Below the pieces are notes generated by a model. It was not told the DNA's origin. It saw only the letters and a list, made by a program, of their open reading frames with translations, and made no database searches. Shown here one piece after another: positions 40,801-51,270 of a stretch of DNA of 64,000 bases (within the stretch, counting starts at the first letter, position 1; each line of letters starts with the position of its first letter). This DNA is from Hymenolepis diminuta (Eukaryota > Platyhelminthes > Cestoda > Cyclophyllidea > Hymenolepididae), in NCBI GenBank assembly GCA_900708905.1, contig CAADRB010000015.1:293444-357443 (forward strand), in the 5' to 3' direction. The translations under genes and the position numbers were made by a program.

Positions 40801-43800
40801 ATCTCTCCCATTAAGGATAAGACCCCACTGTGCGTAGACTTTAGGTTCTAACCTATTAAAATTTTTTAACTATTATCGAGCTCCTAGTGTTTTAGCAATA
40901 GAAAGAAGATATATCTGAAATGATTGACCAGGCACCTAAATTAATCAAGTTTACGATTCCACAAACATGGATTCATTCTGAAAACAGGGAGCGAACTCAG
41001 AAATCTGAACACTGTAGCATTAGAAAAAATAGCAGTAGAATATGTCCGAGAAGTGAAAAGCGTACAACCTGAACCCAAAAATAAAATTTTGATATCTTGG
41101 CGCTATTTTCTACTTCTATTCGACTCCCATCATTAAACTCATGCTAAACTGTTTTATTATTCACTGTATCCAGGTCCTTTGCAATTTTTCCTGTGGAATG
41201 AGCTACTTACTAAAGTAGATCATGTATATAATAAATCCTGAAAAGGATCATTGTCTGTTTTAAAAGACGGTTGTCATGTTTTCGGTCAGTTTTAGACTGT
41301 TGTCTTTTAAGCCTATTCACTATAACCTAACAGAGTCTTATTTGCATCTACACATATGATAAGTACTTTTGATAATGTTATATTATCTGTGTTTATCCGT
41401 TTATGCTAAAAATTGTCACAGATATGGTAATCCGCCCATCACATCCACAAAAATGCTAGATTTCCGAGCAAAAAGCTAGTATTATCAAGTTGTGTCATCA
41501 TCGATCATTAACAATTGAGGTCAAAACCAAGTTAATACGTTCAAGCAGAACTCTATGAGAGGTCATGTCTTTTCCTGCCATCTGTCTGCCTGCAAAATTG
41601 TTTCGAATCAAAAAAAAATTGGTATGATATGGTATGGTACATATCTGCCAAGAATCAAAAGTAATACTCATCACTATGAATGACTGAATGATCCAAAATG
41701 TACGACAAGAAAACCAATGGGATGGAATACATTATTGGAATGGTCAATAAAGAATCTTAGTAAACACAAGAGAAATGCCAAATATACCACATATATGAAT
41801 AAAGTAAGATGAATACAGACGAACACATGATAAAAAAATTATCTGATGAAGAACAAAAATAAATAATCACTATTTATACCGATTAGGTCTCTTTGGGTAG
41901 TTGCTAGCATGCTTCTCAAATCATTTTGTTCCTCTTTGCTTCAATAAAATTCAAATATAAAACTTCTTCACGGAGGAAAGAGTTCAGAAACCAACCAAAT
42001 ATTTATAAATACCTTCCAACAAAACCTAACATTGTCTTACCACGGTCGAGACCTAAATGCTTTAAAAAGTCAGTAATTGATGTGTTAAGATAACATCTTA
42101 CGCTCTCAGAAGATGAACTGTTGATTTGACATTTTGATATTGTTCTAAATGTGTGAACTAAGGCGATGTTAGATTTTAGCCTGTACCCCACAATTTGATT
42201 TACAACAAATTTTCGTGGAATTCTTTTTCGTCAAAATAAAATAGACGTCAGACAAATTTAACACCTATAAAATGACAAATATTCAGGATAATGTCTATGT
42301 TGTTGAAAATATTCTTTCCTTTTAGGGAATAATTAAAACCTCAAGAAAACTATGTAGTACAAATGTTCTCAGAATTTACAGTAACAACTTATAAATACTC
42401 TTTTTTTTAATTTTAATCTGTCATTTTCTGAACAACCTTCAAGATAGCATAGTTCAGCATATCACAATAATGGTGCTTTTCTGATTAGAATATATGATTC
42501 TGTAAACTGCTTGCAGTAAATAAAACATTATTTTAAAAATAGATATTGAGTGAACGTTAAGATTTTTCTTAGATAATAACAAGTTTAGAAGTAAACGAGT
42601 AAATATACTGGTCTCAAAAGAGATAACAGTTCAGGAAGAATCCAGAATCTGCAACCAATAAACGCTTGCTTTAAGTATCCTCAAATAACTTCTACCATCA
42701 AGAGAACTTTACAGCTTAACTACGAAGTATGGCTACCACCTCATCGTATTAGCGCAGAAGATCATGTCGAAAATCCGGTACAAGTCACGCTATGTGCCTA
42801 GGCAATGTTTCACCTAACAAGATTAAAAAGACCTAAACATTACTAAGGTGCATACAGAGTACTTAAGCAAACGTGAGAAATAGAAAGGTAATCTAATGTA
42901 TTTTAAAAATAGATCTATATTTAACGGCCAGGAACAAAATTATATTAAATAATAAATACGTGAATGATGTTTATTTAGTAGCAAGAAATTATCAATTATT
43001 GCTCTCAAATATTGAATTTTATTAATTTTATCCTTCATAGCATCAAATAAAATTTCTAGTTCAAGATTAAAATGAAATAAAACCGGATCACCCGAACCAT
43101 ATATATGATATGATATGATATCATTATATCATGATATCATTAAATGTGGATTCTAAATGCAAAGAAAGGATATATATCCAGATAAAAACATTGAATTTTA
43201 AACCAGATTAATTTTGAAACATATCAGCTGTTTCTTAAGAGAAAAAGAGGCTTTTTTGAAAGTCGGCATCGTAAGTTGTTTCATTATTTGGAGACAGTGT
43301 AATTTACATTGAACCAACATTTTTGAATAAAAATAATAACAATTTACTAGTAAACTCTGCAAATCATATTTAATTATTCAATGGTATGTTTTTTTCAAAA
43401 TAATTTGCAGCCCCAACTTTTACTAGAATTCACAAATCAAATAAAAATTCAAAACCTAAATTATCAGAAATTATCAAATATAGATTGTCGATAATTTCTT
43501 AATCCTATTCCTTTGTTTTCATATTTAGATTTGTTAAAGAGAGCAGTAAAAAATCTTTAGTGGTAAGGAGGTATAATTTCGTCAGGTTTTCAACCAATAG
43601 TTTATAGAGTGGTGGAAGTACCACCTTTAGTATTGTATTGTAGTTAAAAATTTGGGATTCAAGACAAGAACCCCTATCACCTATTACCACTATTCCTATT
43701 GATTACCACAGTTATATTACCCGTTTCGATCCCGAGGAAGAAGGTAGATTATTTAGAACTCAACGTTGATCTGTTCAAAACCTCTATTACAATCGCTCAC

Positions 43801-46800
43801 ATACAGCTTTCGATTGTGCAGTTGCCTGGCTGTCTGGTACGTCAAAGACAATTATAAATAGAATGGACAACTGACCGAATTAAAATGCCAATTGCTAATT
43901 AAATCGTATGTCCATATATATGACAAATACAAAAAAGAGTATTTTGCATTTACTTTGGCGGTACAAATATTGAAAGTTTGTTTTTATTATAATTTTCAGA
44001 ATTTGTTAGAAGGCTGCAGTCTAATCACAAGTGAATTCCATAAGTTTCACACAACTAACTGTAAGTGTAAATGTAGGTATTTCCTAAATAGTAATAAAAG
44101 AGACTAAAATATCATATTGGGAAATTAAAATACGATATCTTTCAAATTTAAATTAGTTTGGGAAAAGCGGCATTTCGAAAACGTAAACGAATTCAAATCC
44201 ACTCTTTGAAAACCGATATTTTATTAAATCGTCACCCAAGCGCATTCAAATATGAGCTCCAACTGAACGAAACACCTTCTCAATTTCTGAAAGTTTGCAA
44301 GACATTGGAGTGCCTATCGTTGCTTAAGCTACATTGAAATTCTGGAAGATTAATTTCATGAACTAATAAAACTTTTGGAAGTAGAACAGAGAGGTAGAAT
44401 TTAGAAAAAATGAAAATCGATAAGTATCTGATAGGAATTTTAAAAAGTACTTTTAGATGTTTTAAGGATACTTAATTTTTAATCGTATTTCATAATAAAA
44501 AATTAAGGACAATTGAAAATAAATAATACAATTTAAAATGTTTAATTAAGGTAGATGGCTAAAATTTAATCCACAATAAACCAGAATGAACAAATTTTGC
44601 TAAACCGATTACACTTTAAGACGCCTTTCTACATAATGCCTCATAAGTGACTTACTAAATTATATGCAGTAAGGACAGTGTTGCCACGGGGCATATTAGA
44701 AGCGCCTAATTATGCAAAAAATCAGGACGATTTCTCATTAACCAGTACAATAAATGAATTGGAGTGGCAAGACTTACTACTATGATTCAAAGCCGGTCAA
44801 TAAGCGCTGACCATTGTAAAAAAGCATTTGCTGGAATCCGAGAGGCGAGCCCTGATATTTAAATTTCGGAACGTGAACTACCTACTGAGTGAATATTGTA
44901 CAACTTGAATCCAAAGATCAAATGAAGTTGGGCTCCATAATATTTTGACGTTGCTCGCAGAATTTTTTTATTTCCTCCTATTTATCATTTCTTGGATTTA
45001 CAAAAGCTTTATGAACCAAATTGTTAGCATCTTTAGTAAATGACCAATCAAGTAGAAATTCCTAAAGAAGTGTAAACAAAGAAATTTTGTCTTAGTAGAC
45101 CTTATAAAACAATTTGTCCTTATAACAAAGAAGCTGTCGTCAGGCTGATTATCTGCCAAGTGCACAAATTTAGAAAAAAATAACTCCCCATTACAGCAAG
45201 CTTTAATAGTTTTGCTAAGTGAAATGGAAAAATTTCTACGTACGAATTAAAAATTCATAAAGAGACGAGTTTCCTTTAAGCGTGAATTTATGTGTAATGT
45301 GATTAATTTTTCAATTTACCTGCATAAAATTTGTAAAATTAATAAAGTTCAGTTAAATGAACGTGGATATTTTGCGCTGCAGATAAGCCTTACACAGGAT
45401 AGACAGGTTCTGCGTTGCTGCTTTTTTGAAAAAAGTCAAATTCATTCCAACTTATATCCGAATAAATTCCAGTACTACCACTTACACAAAATATGCATTA
45501 CTAAAAGCATTCTTGTTAGTAATGTCAATGAGTAAAGTATTATTGTCAATATAAACCTTTCACAAATATTTGTTGAAAGATACCTGCTTAGGACAAATCG
45601 AGATGGACTGTGTTTATCACACAAACTTGGTGGTAAAGTTCACCACGTGAAGTGAAATCTGCCAGTTTTGACTCTTCGTTCAAATAGTATATTGGATACA
45701 AACTTGTACGTGGACATTTTGTAACATAAGCCAAATAATAAAAGTCATCCTAAGAGCACCTTCAATAGGTCCTTTCTAATAAATAAAATATTATCAAACT
45801 AGTACGATGCAGCTGCTTATTTTTACTTATTGAATGAATCTTTATCCCTAGTATGTTTGTGTTTTAATAAAGCTAACTGCACAGAATTATATCAGTGAAG
45901 AATTTTATCATCTATTCAACAAAAGATAAAAGAATGGAGAACAAATGCTATTCACAAAGGCAAAAAGGTTTATCTGAGATCCGATCATTCCGATCTATGG
46001 CAAACAGTTAAAAAAGCAATTAAGCAGTAGGTCGTGATATTGCGAAATGGACAAATTATTGACTAATATACGCTAAAAGACCAGAATGGCTTAGAACAGT
46101 AGTTAATAAATCGTTTAAAACTTTTCATAAGTAAAATTTTGCATTGCTTCACTTTCGCCTCTAAAAATAGTAATAAATATATCGAGAAAATATTTAATTT
46201 CATGAAAATTGGGTAGAAAATTTGAAGTGAACAAACAAAGAGCTTACTTGGGCGAGAGAAGTCGATCAATTGGAATGGGATGCCGTGAAAAGCGTTCCTC
46301 ATCATAGTCTCCGTATTTCGCTTGACAAGCATAAGAGGCCAGGAGGACAGCTGTCTCTGGGGGACAGGGCAATTTATCCTTCAGGATGGCTTCTTTTACC
46401 TAAAGTGGAGAGAAAATGCTAGATAAGTTAGGTTCAATTTCGAGTTATTATCAATTCAATAATTTAGCTTCTCGGTGATTCTGCGTGCCCTTCTGTCAAG
46501 CTTTTCAAAGATAATACCTATCTATATCAGTCTATGAGGGCTACTTTGGCATATCCTATAAATAAATTAATATATCATCCGTGAATCACCTCAAAAAGCT
46601 CTCATTAGGATATATGGACTTTGTTTAAAAACATAGTTTATGCCGGGCTTTTCTATTTTACCGGATCTTAGTTCTTTCCGTAGCAGCTTTATAAAACCTC
46701 CACTCGACATTTTGTGACTTCAGTATGCAAGTCGTTTAGACACTCTTTTGATAATAAAACCCTTTATTTTCTCCCCGAAAAAGTGTATTTTGATTCTAAC

Positions 46801-49800
46801 AGACCTTCTGTAAATCCTGATTTATTTTCCATTATTTTCCAAGTGTGCATTTTAGGCCAGGTCAGACTGTGATGTAGTTTTAGGTACTCTTCATCATTCG
46901 CCATTGCAACAATAAATTTAAAATGAAAATAATAATAAAGCAGCGGCGATTCCCATGCAACAGACAGAAATAAATTAAACTTATGTGAAAGTTATGCTAA
47001 TGAATGACCTTGTGCTTTTATACGCAAATCGGGAATGAAAGAATTAAACCATTATCAAGATGATTTCTCGCCAGGAATCGGTAAGGAAAATGAATTGAAA
47101 TACGTGACGTTTTAACATTACACGATAATGGAGGCTGATTTTGAACGATATCACATAATATTATTATCTACGACAAAGCAATCAGACTAACAATTTTGTA
47201 TTCGCGGTGTAACATTCAAACACATAGGAGTAATAATTTTTATTTAAGAGGAAATGGGACAGAAAGAAGAAAGAGTTAAAGAAATAAGGAGAATTCTAAA
47301 GTGATGTCAATACTCTTATAGCTCTTTAAAAGTTAATAAATAGGCTGATTTAATTTAATTTCAGTTAATCATTTCTATCACAGACCTCCTTCTAAGTACC
47401 TCTTTTTTGACGATGAAAATCATTTGAATATAGGAAAACTCAAATTTAACTTCCTCCTTAATTAAAGGCACGGAGTCTATTCCTTACGATTTTCAGACAA
47501 ATTTCATCATTCATATTTAAAAATTCAGCACAAGATTTAACAAGGTCAATTTGATTTAGCGGGATATTTTAATAAATGTTGATTTTAATTAAGAAAAGAA
47601 TCTTTGCAATCTGTTCCCTTATAAAACTAAGAGCTGATTTCCCTAGAGAAAAATTATTGCTAAAATTATATATTTTGCTCGATAGTTATATCACATGTTT
47701 AACGAAAATTCGTTACAAATTATTATGGGAACCATTTGATTAAGCTTCATTCAAGGGAGAGAAAGTGACACGATCTAATGACCTAGGTCACTTGTTTAAG
47801 AGTTCCGTTCTTTACTTTAAAGGGAGTACACATCTTCCTTCGGTACGGATTACAAAAAAGTCACCATCCTTAAGTCTCAAATTTGTTGAAGAGAATTATT
47901 TTCGAAATCTTATCTTGGTAAAGGGGACTTTCTGATGAGAAGCTCGAACAAACCAATATGGTTGGACATGAAGTTTATTGTAAACTGATGGATATCTGGA
48001 CAAACATGACTCGAGACCTCAGTCTCTGCTTTGACTAATAATGAGCAATTCACTTGCTGCAGGTCTTCAGGTCTTAGCATACTGCTCCTTACATCTTGAC
48101 AGTTAGTCTGGACAAAACTCATAATGATCCCGTAGCGGGCTGACTCTCAACTTTCCGTGATATTAATACTGTTTTCTCTCTCTCTTGGTCTGAGTCAACT
48201 GTAGTTTAGGAGTAACTAATGGACACCTACATCATAGCAGCAACAACTACCATTTTTGGACAATCAAACTGGTACTCCCAATTTGTAGATGTAATCACTA
48301 AGCCACCAGGGCATCCGTTTAGAAATCGGTGGTCATTATATTCAGTTGTTTTAATAAATTACTTACTTTATGGCATATCCATATTCATGGGAAATAGCTA
48401 TATATATATATATATATAGATTAGACCTTTAACACTGACATGTAGATTATAACAAAATGTTCTAACTGGTGTATGCCCCAAATTTTCTATTTACGGTCAG
48501 GTAAAATTTTATACACATCAAGATTCACTTTATTTCATCAAAAGGCAAAAATGCCTTATTCAAATGAAGAAAAAAGAATGATTGTAATTTGGAATGACAT
48601 TTTTCCCCTTGTGAGCAAAAGTGTCTCTTGCTAGTGAGTTTAAGAACACGTGCGTGTTGAGATTTGATTTTAGAAAATATTTGTATCTTGATTAAAGTTA
48701 CTTAGGAAAAACCCATTCGAATACCCTAGGAGTGTAATTCTTTGTAAAAGAGAAAAAAGTTACTTTTTAAACACGAAGACAATGCAAAAGAAAGCAGGTT
48801 GATTTAATTAAGAGAATCAGCTTCTGGTTACCAGATATTTGAATTTGCAAGAACAGAAACCAGAAACCAGTTAGTCGTGCAGTGGATCCTTATAGAAGTA
48901 CAAGTCTAGATCGACGTGAAGGTCATCAAGAATTTTCATAGGTAAAAGAATTGAGTGGCATAAAAAACTTCAAACGAACACTAATGCATGATGTGAATTT
49001 CCGATAAATCCAATGACATTCATACAATCATTTCATGACATGACATTACATGGTATAAAATCTTTTCAAAAATAGGTAAAAATCGTTAACAAGTCAATAA
49101 TATAATAGAGAAAAATAGTATTCATTACATTGACTTTTAAATATTGTGATATTTAGCTGTGTGAAAAAATTAATGAAATTTTAAGTAACATAAATAATTT
49201 TTTAATGCCCAACCATTGTTAATAGAACAGAAGCGATAAATCTAGAGAACTTTATGTCTAAATTAATTGCACTATTGAAATCTGAATTTCTAAATAATCC
49301 AAAAACTATAAATGGTTCATTAAAACACATGTTAATTGGAAGAATATCCAGCAAAATTACAAAATTCTAATACTATTAGAAGCAGATTGGATGATTGTTT
49401 AATGTACAATTATTTTACTATTTGCAAAATTCTAGGGTGGTTAAAATTATTTTCTTTCTTCAAAGATTATTCAAAAATATGTATTGATCTTAAACAAATT
49501 TTTCAATGGAAAAATATGTTATGTAAAGAACCCCAGCTATAGAAAGAAGCAGAAGTCAGAGAGAATACGTTTATCCACTCTATGTACGTTGAAATATTAT
49601 TTAAAACATCGTGAATATATCTGTTAAGCATTAACGAATTTGAGATGACATAATAATAAATTTTTGTTTATTATTAAAGACAGTTTAAACTACACTATTC
49701 GGACAAGATGAAATATTGATATAGCATAGAAAGAAAAATTAAATAATAAATATTAATTTTACTGTTCGTCAAATAAAGGAGCATCCTTGTAAAAAAGTTT

Positions 49801-51270
49801 TCATGCAAAATGTTACTAGAAAATAGTAACTATGGTGTACATTCATTCAAACTCTAAAGAGAAGTTGTTAAATACTTGTCATCTTAATAAGTCTTTTAAT
49901 ACCAATTATTAAAAAAATTGTGAAATACATGTAAAATAATGTCAGGATAAAAGCCAACAATAATAATGATCAAAAGTGTAAGACCTGTGGCAGACCAAGT
50001 TGTAGAAGGAAATAGAATTCTATTTTTGCATAAAACTAACATTGAAGCTCTCTACGATTTAAGAAATTAGCAATAATGGTGATGAATTCATTTAATGAAT
50101 ATCCAAAATTGTAGAAACGGCTGCACATTAGTGATTACTATTAAGTAGGATTCTCTAATAACAACCTTGATCGAAGATCGTATTTCTGGAATAACAGCGA
50201 AGCATAACCAATAAAGTGCAAAACGCAACAAGCACACAGCGAAACTCGAAAATGCACAAAGAACTTTCAGCTTTTGGAAGAAAAGGACATTTGGTAAAAA
50301 GCTGTACTCTTGATTTACAATATTAAGAATAAAACTGAAGCAAACATTTGTACTAACTTTGTAAATGAGAGGATGAATAAATATTAATGCTAAATAAAGT
50401 GTTAATGTAAATTAATGAAGTACTAAGTGAGCAGAAAATAGCGCTGTTTTCACAATTTTGACAAAATCAAAAAGTGTGAAATATTTTAATAAGAAGAAGT
50501 ACAACAAGATGACTTATCATTACACAAGTAGAGAAGATTTTTTGCATGAATGCATCAGAGAAAATATGAGAAAAAAGAAATGACATGAAAATGAAAATTA
50601 AATCCCAAAGTCGCAATTATTTTTAATTTAATCTGCGATATTATAAGAGTTCACATAGCAGCAGAGATTTATGAAGATTTATAAAAAAACTGTAATTTAT
50701 ACTTTAGAAAATAAAAATACTATTAAAAATTTTTGATGAAAAATTAAAATCCTCAAACATAGCTCGTTTGCATTATGGAATATGCATATTAAAGCTCCCA
50801 AAATGGACGTAAATAGGAGAAATTAACCTACTTGTAGAAAGAATAAACGTTGAGTTATTTCCTGAATTAATTCCTTAGACGCGTCTTCAGGAAAGAATTT
50901 AGCCCGAAATTCGAATACAAGAGGTGAAGTTTTTTTGATATCGATCGAAGATATCTAAACACAAAATTATTAGCGGACGAGTCATAAAATGCCTTTTTAT
51001 CCAGGTTGAGCCATGATTCCTCGCCATCGTTTGTCCTATATAACAACCCAAAATACCAGACTTCCCGTAATCCTATCGTTCTTGCCACCTAATAATCGTT
51101 AATGGCTGTATATAAATTTGTAACTACATTCTCAAGCAACCGCTTTCCATTCGTTGATGATTTCACCGCAAAATCAAGCTCAGCCTCAAGTGTAGATACG
51201 CAGACATTAATCTGAAAATTAATAATACTTGATTGCTTACAGTTTTGGGTTTCTTAGATAGGAAGGGCAT
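4517..51270 (-). CDS. Ezrin/radixin/moesin-family protein, 11 exons, with atypical Ser/Thr/Pro central linker
   Basis: This ERM protein links plasma-membrane proteins to cortical actin. The 11 coding exons (51270-51241, 51211-51128, 51088-50993, 50954-50832, 46399-46248, 28925-28695, 24997-24901, 24830-24667, 13121-12884, 11850-11463, 4857-4517) total 1944 nt with matching phases: 647 aa plus stop. The FERM domain spans about residues 1-300 ([86 protein letters not shown]). A short charged helix follows (about 303-356), then a Ser/Thr/Pro-rich linker (about 360-535), then a C-terminal tail with [19 protein letters not shown] and final FEAL. The tail Thr in the [12 protein letters not shown] context matches the regulatory Thr of human ERMs. 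Vertebrate ERMs are about 575-585 aa with a long helical rod; here most of the rod is missing. Merlin is excluded by the intact actin-binding tail. Tapeworms are known to have ERM proteins (Echinococcus EM10/Em18). The donor of exon 9 has two in-frame options. Confidence 0.93.
8696..8812 (+). repeat. Dispersed repeat family R1
   Basis: GTACAACTCAAGTCCAAAAA then TCAAATGAGG, later TTGACTTTG, and TTTATCATTTGCTGGACTTA. The last block matches TTTATCATTTCTTGGATTTA of the 44.9-kb member. Confidence 0.6.
10967..11045 (+). repeat. Dispersed repeat family R1
   Basis: ACAACTTGAATCCAAAAATC then AAATGAGG, followed by CAATATTTTGACTTTG. Best core match to the members at 8.7 and 44.9 kb. Confidence 0.6.
11463..11850 (-). 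CDS. ERM exon 10 (low-complexity linker and acidic stretch)
   Basis: 129 codons starting [20 protein letters not shown] Thr/Ser/Pro-rich region ([18 protein letters not shown]) is followed by a short helix-like stretch ([18 protein letters not shown]) and an acidic patch (EEMEVD). It has no counterpart in vertebrate ERMs, where the helical rod would lie. Acceptor CTCTAAAG, donor GTAAGA; phase 1 fits exon 11. Confidence 0.82.
12884..13121 (-). CDS. ERM exon 9 (short coiled coil, then Ser/Thr/Pro linker)
   Basis: Codes the helix [20 protein letters not shown], then [14 protein letters not shown], followed by a run of serines and a proline-rich segment ([16 protein letters not shown]). It ends at GAG before GTAGAT. 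A second possible donor (GTTAAG, six bases later) would add Val-Asp without changing the frame. Confidence 0.85.
21731..22093 (-). other. Exon-like open stretch in ERM intron 8, unassigned
   Basis: 120 codons open on the minus strand. The central part reads [40 protein letters not shown] and [20 protein letters not shown]. Possible acceptors lie at 22080 and 22073, and a good donor (ATG/GTAAGG) at 21795. Neither acceptor gives a cassette that keeps the ERM reading frame. The family is not recognised. Confidence 0.3.
23097..24561 (-). mobile_element. Defective Tc1/mariner-superfamily element, copy 1
   Basis: 1465-bp element on the minus strand, the inverted near-identical partner of 37388-38851. 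The terminal repeats are about 27 bp (CAGGGTGTGTAAGGTATCAG at one end, CAGGCTGCGTAAGGCATCTA at the other). A TA dinucleotide flanks the 24561 side; the 23097 side is flanked by TG, not TA. Internal transposase remnants include an HTH block ([20 protein letters not shown]), a [17 protein letters not shown] block and [11 protein letters not shown], but frameshifts and stops break the frame. It sits in ERM intron 8. Confidence 0.92.
23220..24443 (-). pseudogene. Mariner transposase pseudogene, copy 1
   Basis: The reading frame begins [20 protein letters not shown] (24443) with the DNA-binding HTH. It is broken after a short GAGT/ACTC simple repeat, resumes in other frames ([44 protein letters not shown]) and ends with [16 protein letters not shown] near 23220. 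A pyrimidine-rich tract near 23400-23430 replaces coding sequence after the DYYV motif. It carries the same lesions as copy 2. Confidence 0.85.
24667..24830 (-). CDS. ERM exon 8 (end of FERM F3 and start of helix)
   Basis: Codes [20 protein letters not shown], then [20 protein letters not shown] and ends in charged helix residues (AFREAER). The ILALC-GN-ELY-RRR signature is diagnostic for ERM proteins. The donor is GTACGC, phase 2. Confidence 0.94.
24901..24997 (-). CDS. ERM exon 7 (FERM F3 lobe)
   Basis: Codes [20 protein letters not shown] and [13 protein letters not shown], the conserved F3 strand block. Acceptor ACTTCAG, donor GTAGGT, phase 0 at the 3' end. The next intron is only 70 nt. 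Confidence 0.93.
24998..28694 (-). other. ERM intron 6 (3.7 kb)
   Basis: Intron with two overlapping opposite-strand ORFs near 27128-27657 (up to 155 aa). I cannot assign either. The rest is AT-rich without recognisable content. Confidence 0.55.
27128..27657. other. Overlapping opposite-strand ORFs in ERM intron 6, unassigned
   Basis: A 155-codon frame on the minus strand (27595-27128) overlaps an 88-codon frame on the plus strand (27391-27657, containing [20 protein letters not shown]). Neither has a recognisable domain. The plus-strand composition looks more protein-like and may be a decayed mobile element. Confidence 0.25.
28695..28925 (-). CDS. ERM exon 6 (FERM F2/F3)
   Basis: Codes [20 protein letters not shown], then [21 protein letters not shown] and [18 protein letters not shown]. 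This matches the moesin block from NKDQWEERIQVWHEEHRGM to LWLGVDALGLNIYEQNDR. Its first base completes the codon begun in exon 5. The donor is GTAAGA. Confidence 0.93.
33271..33350 (-). repeat. (AT)n microsatellite abutting a tRNA-like B-box (possible SINE tail)
   Basis: (AT)n at 33271-33288. Read on the minus strand, it is preceded by TCTAGTTCGAATCTCGTCGA. GTTCGAATC is a good pol III B-box core, and a simple-repeat tail directly after it is typical of tRNA-derived SINEs. No clear A box was identified. Confidence 0.3.
37506..38729 (+). pseudogene. Mariner transposase pseudogene, copy 2
   Basis: Same broken transposase as copy 1: HTH start [20 protein letters not shown], internal ACTC-type simple repeat, ISDE block, [22 protein letters not shown] immediately followed by a stop at 38507, a G-rich tract and a C-terminal [16 protein letters not shown] remnant. 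It cannot encode an active enzyme as it stands. Confidence 0.85.
38817..38848. repeat. Hairpin at the 3' terminus of mariner copy 2
   Basis: Perfect 10-bp arms GTGCGTAAGG (38817-38826) and CCTTACGCAC (38839-38848) with 12 bases between. The terminal repeat motif is thus present twice, head to head, at this end only. The same hairpin is at 23100-23132 in copy 1. Confidence 0.75.
39645..39735 (+). repeat. Repeat block R2 (shared with about 60425-60515)
   Basis: Contains AGTTGTAATTGATAAAAATA and ATAAGACGTGTTTTCTTTGG then ATCTTCC. This parallels AGTTGTAATAGACAAAAAAT and ATAAGACGTGTTCTCTCTGG then GATCTTCT at 60.4 kb. Confidence 0.5.
41062..41130 (+). repeat. Dispersed repeat family R1, degenerate member
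   Basis: GTACAACCTGAACCCAAAAA then TAAAATTTTGATATCTTGG, the same block order as the other members with several substitutions. Confidence 0.4.
44898..45000 (+). repeat. Dispersed repeat family R1
   Basis: GTACAACTTGAATCCAAAGA then TCAAATGAAG, then ATATTTTGACGTTG and TTTATCATTTCTTGGATTTA. Confidence 0.6.
46248..46399 (-). CDS. ERM exon 5 (FERM F2 lobe)
   Basis: Starts [20 protein letters not shown] and continues [17 protein letters not shown], matching [32 protein letters not shown] of moesin. Acceptor CTTTAG, donor GTAAGC, phase 2 at the 3' end. Confidence 0.92.
46400..50831 (-). other. ERM intron 4 (4.4 kb)
   Basis: AT-rich intron. It holds a (TA)n microsatellite at about 48399-48419. The scattered short ORFs show no recognisable domain. 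Confidence 0.6.
50832..50954 (-). CDS. ERM exon 4 (FERM F1/F2)
   Basis: 41 codons containing [20 protein letters not shown] and [14 protein letters not shown], almost identical to vertebrate ERMs. Its frame is reached only if the 38-nt segment 50955-50992 is removed as a GC-AG intron. The donor is GTAGGT. Confidence 0.9.
50993..51088 (-). CDS. ERM exon 3 (FERM F1 lobe)
   Basis: 32 codons, [20 protein letters not shown] through SWLNLDKK, aligning with the ERM stretch [17 protein letters not shown]...STWLKLNKK. The exon ends AAAAAG before a GC donor. Confidence 0.88.
51128..51211 (-). CDS. ERM exon 2 (FERM F1 lobe)
   Basis: 28 codons, [20 protein letters not shown] through GKRLLEN. The acceptor is TTTTCAG. 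The donor GTAGTT opens a 39-nt intron (51089-51127) ending TTAG. Confidence 0.85.
51241..51270 (-). CDS. ERM exon 1: start codon and first 10 residues
   Basis: ATG at 51270-51268 encodes [10 protein letters not shown], which joins [16 protein letters not shown] of exon 2. This matches the MPK-x-ISVRVTTMDAELEFAI start of vertebrate ERMs. The donor is GTAAGC. The intron to exon 2 (51212-51240) is only 29 nt and must be removed, because it shifts the frame. Confidence 0.82.

Larger units (their letters stand above)
28926..46247 (-). other. ERM intron 5 (17.3 kb), contains mariner copy 2 and other repeats
   Basis: Very long AT-rich intron. It holds mariner copy 2 (37388-38851, antisense to ERM), two members of a dispersed repeat (about 41062-41130 and 44898-45000), a block shared with 60.4 kb (about 39645-39735), an AT microsatellite with an adjacent tRNA-like B box (33271-33350) and a palindromic AT repeat (43108-43142). 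I found no convincing nested gene. Confidence 0.6.

Noticed and set aside
42003..42191. Minus-strand ORF that looked like a possible reverse-transcriptase remnant
   Set aside because: No catalytic motif or repeat partner could be identified in the window.
4517..51270. Merlin (NF2) instead of ERM
   Set aside because: The C-terminus has the complete actin-binding [15 protein letters not shown] motif, which merlin lacks.
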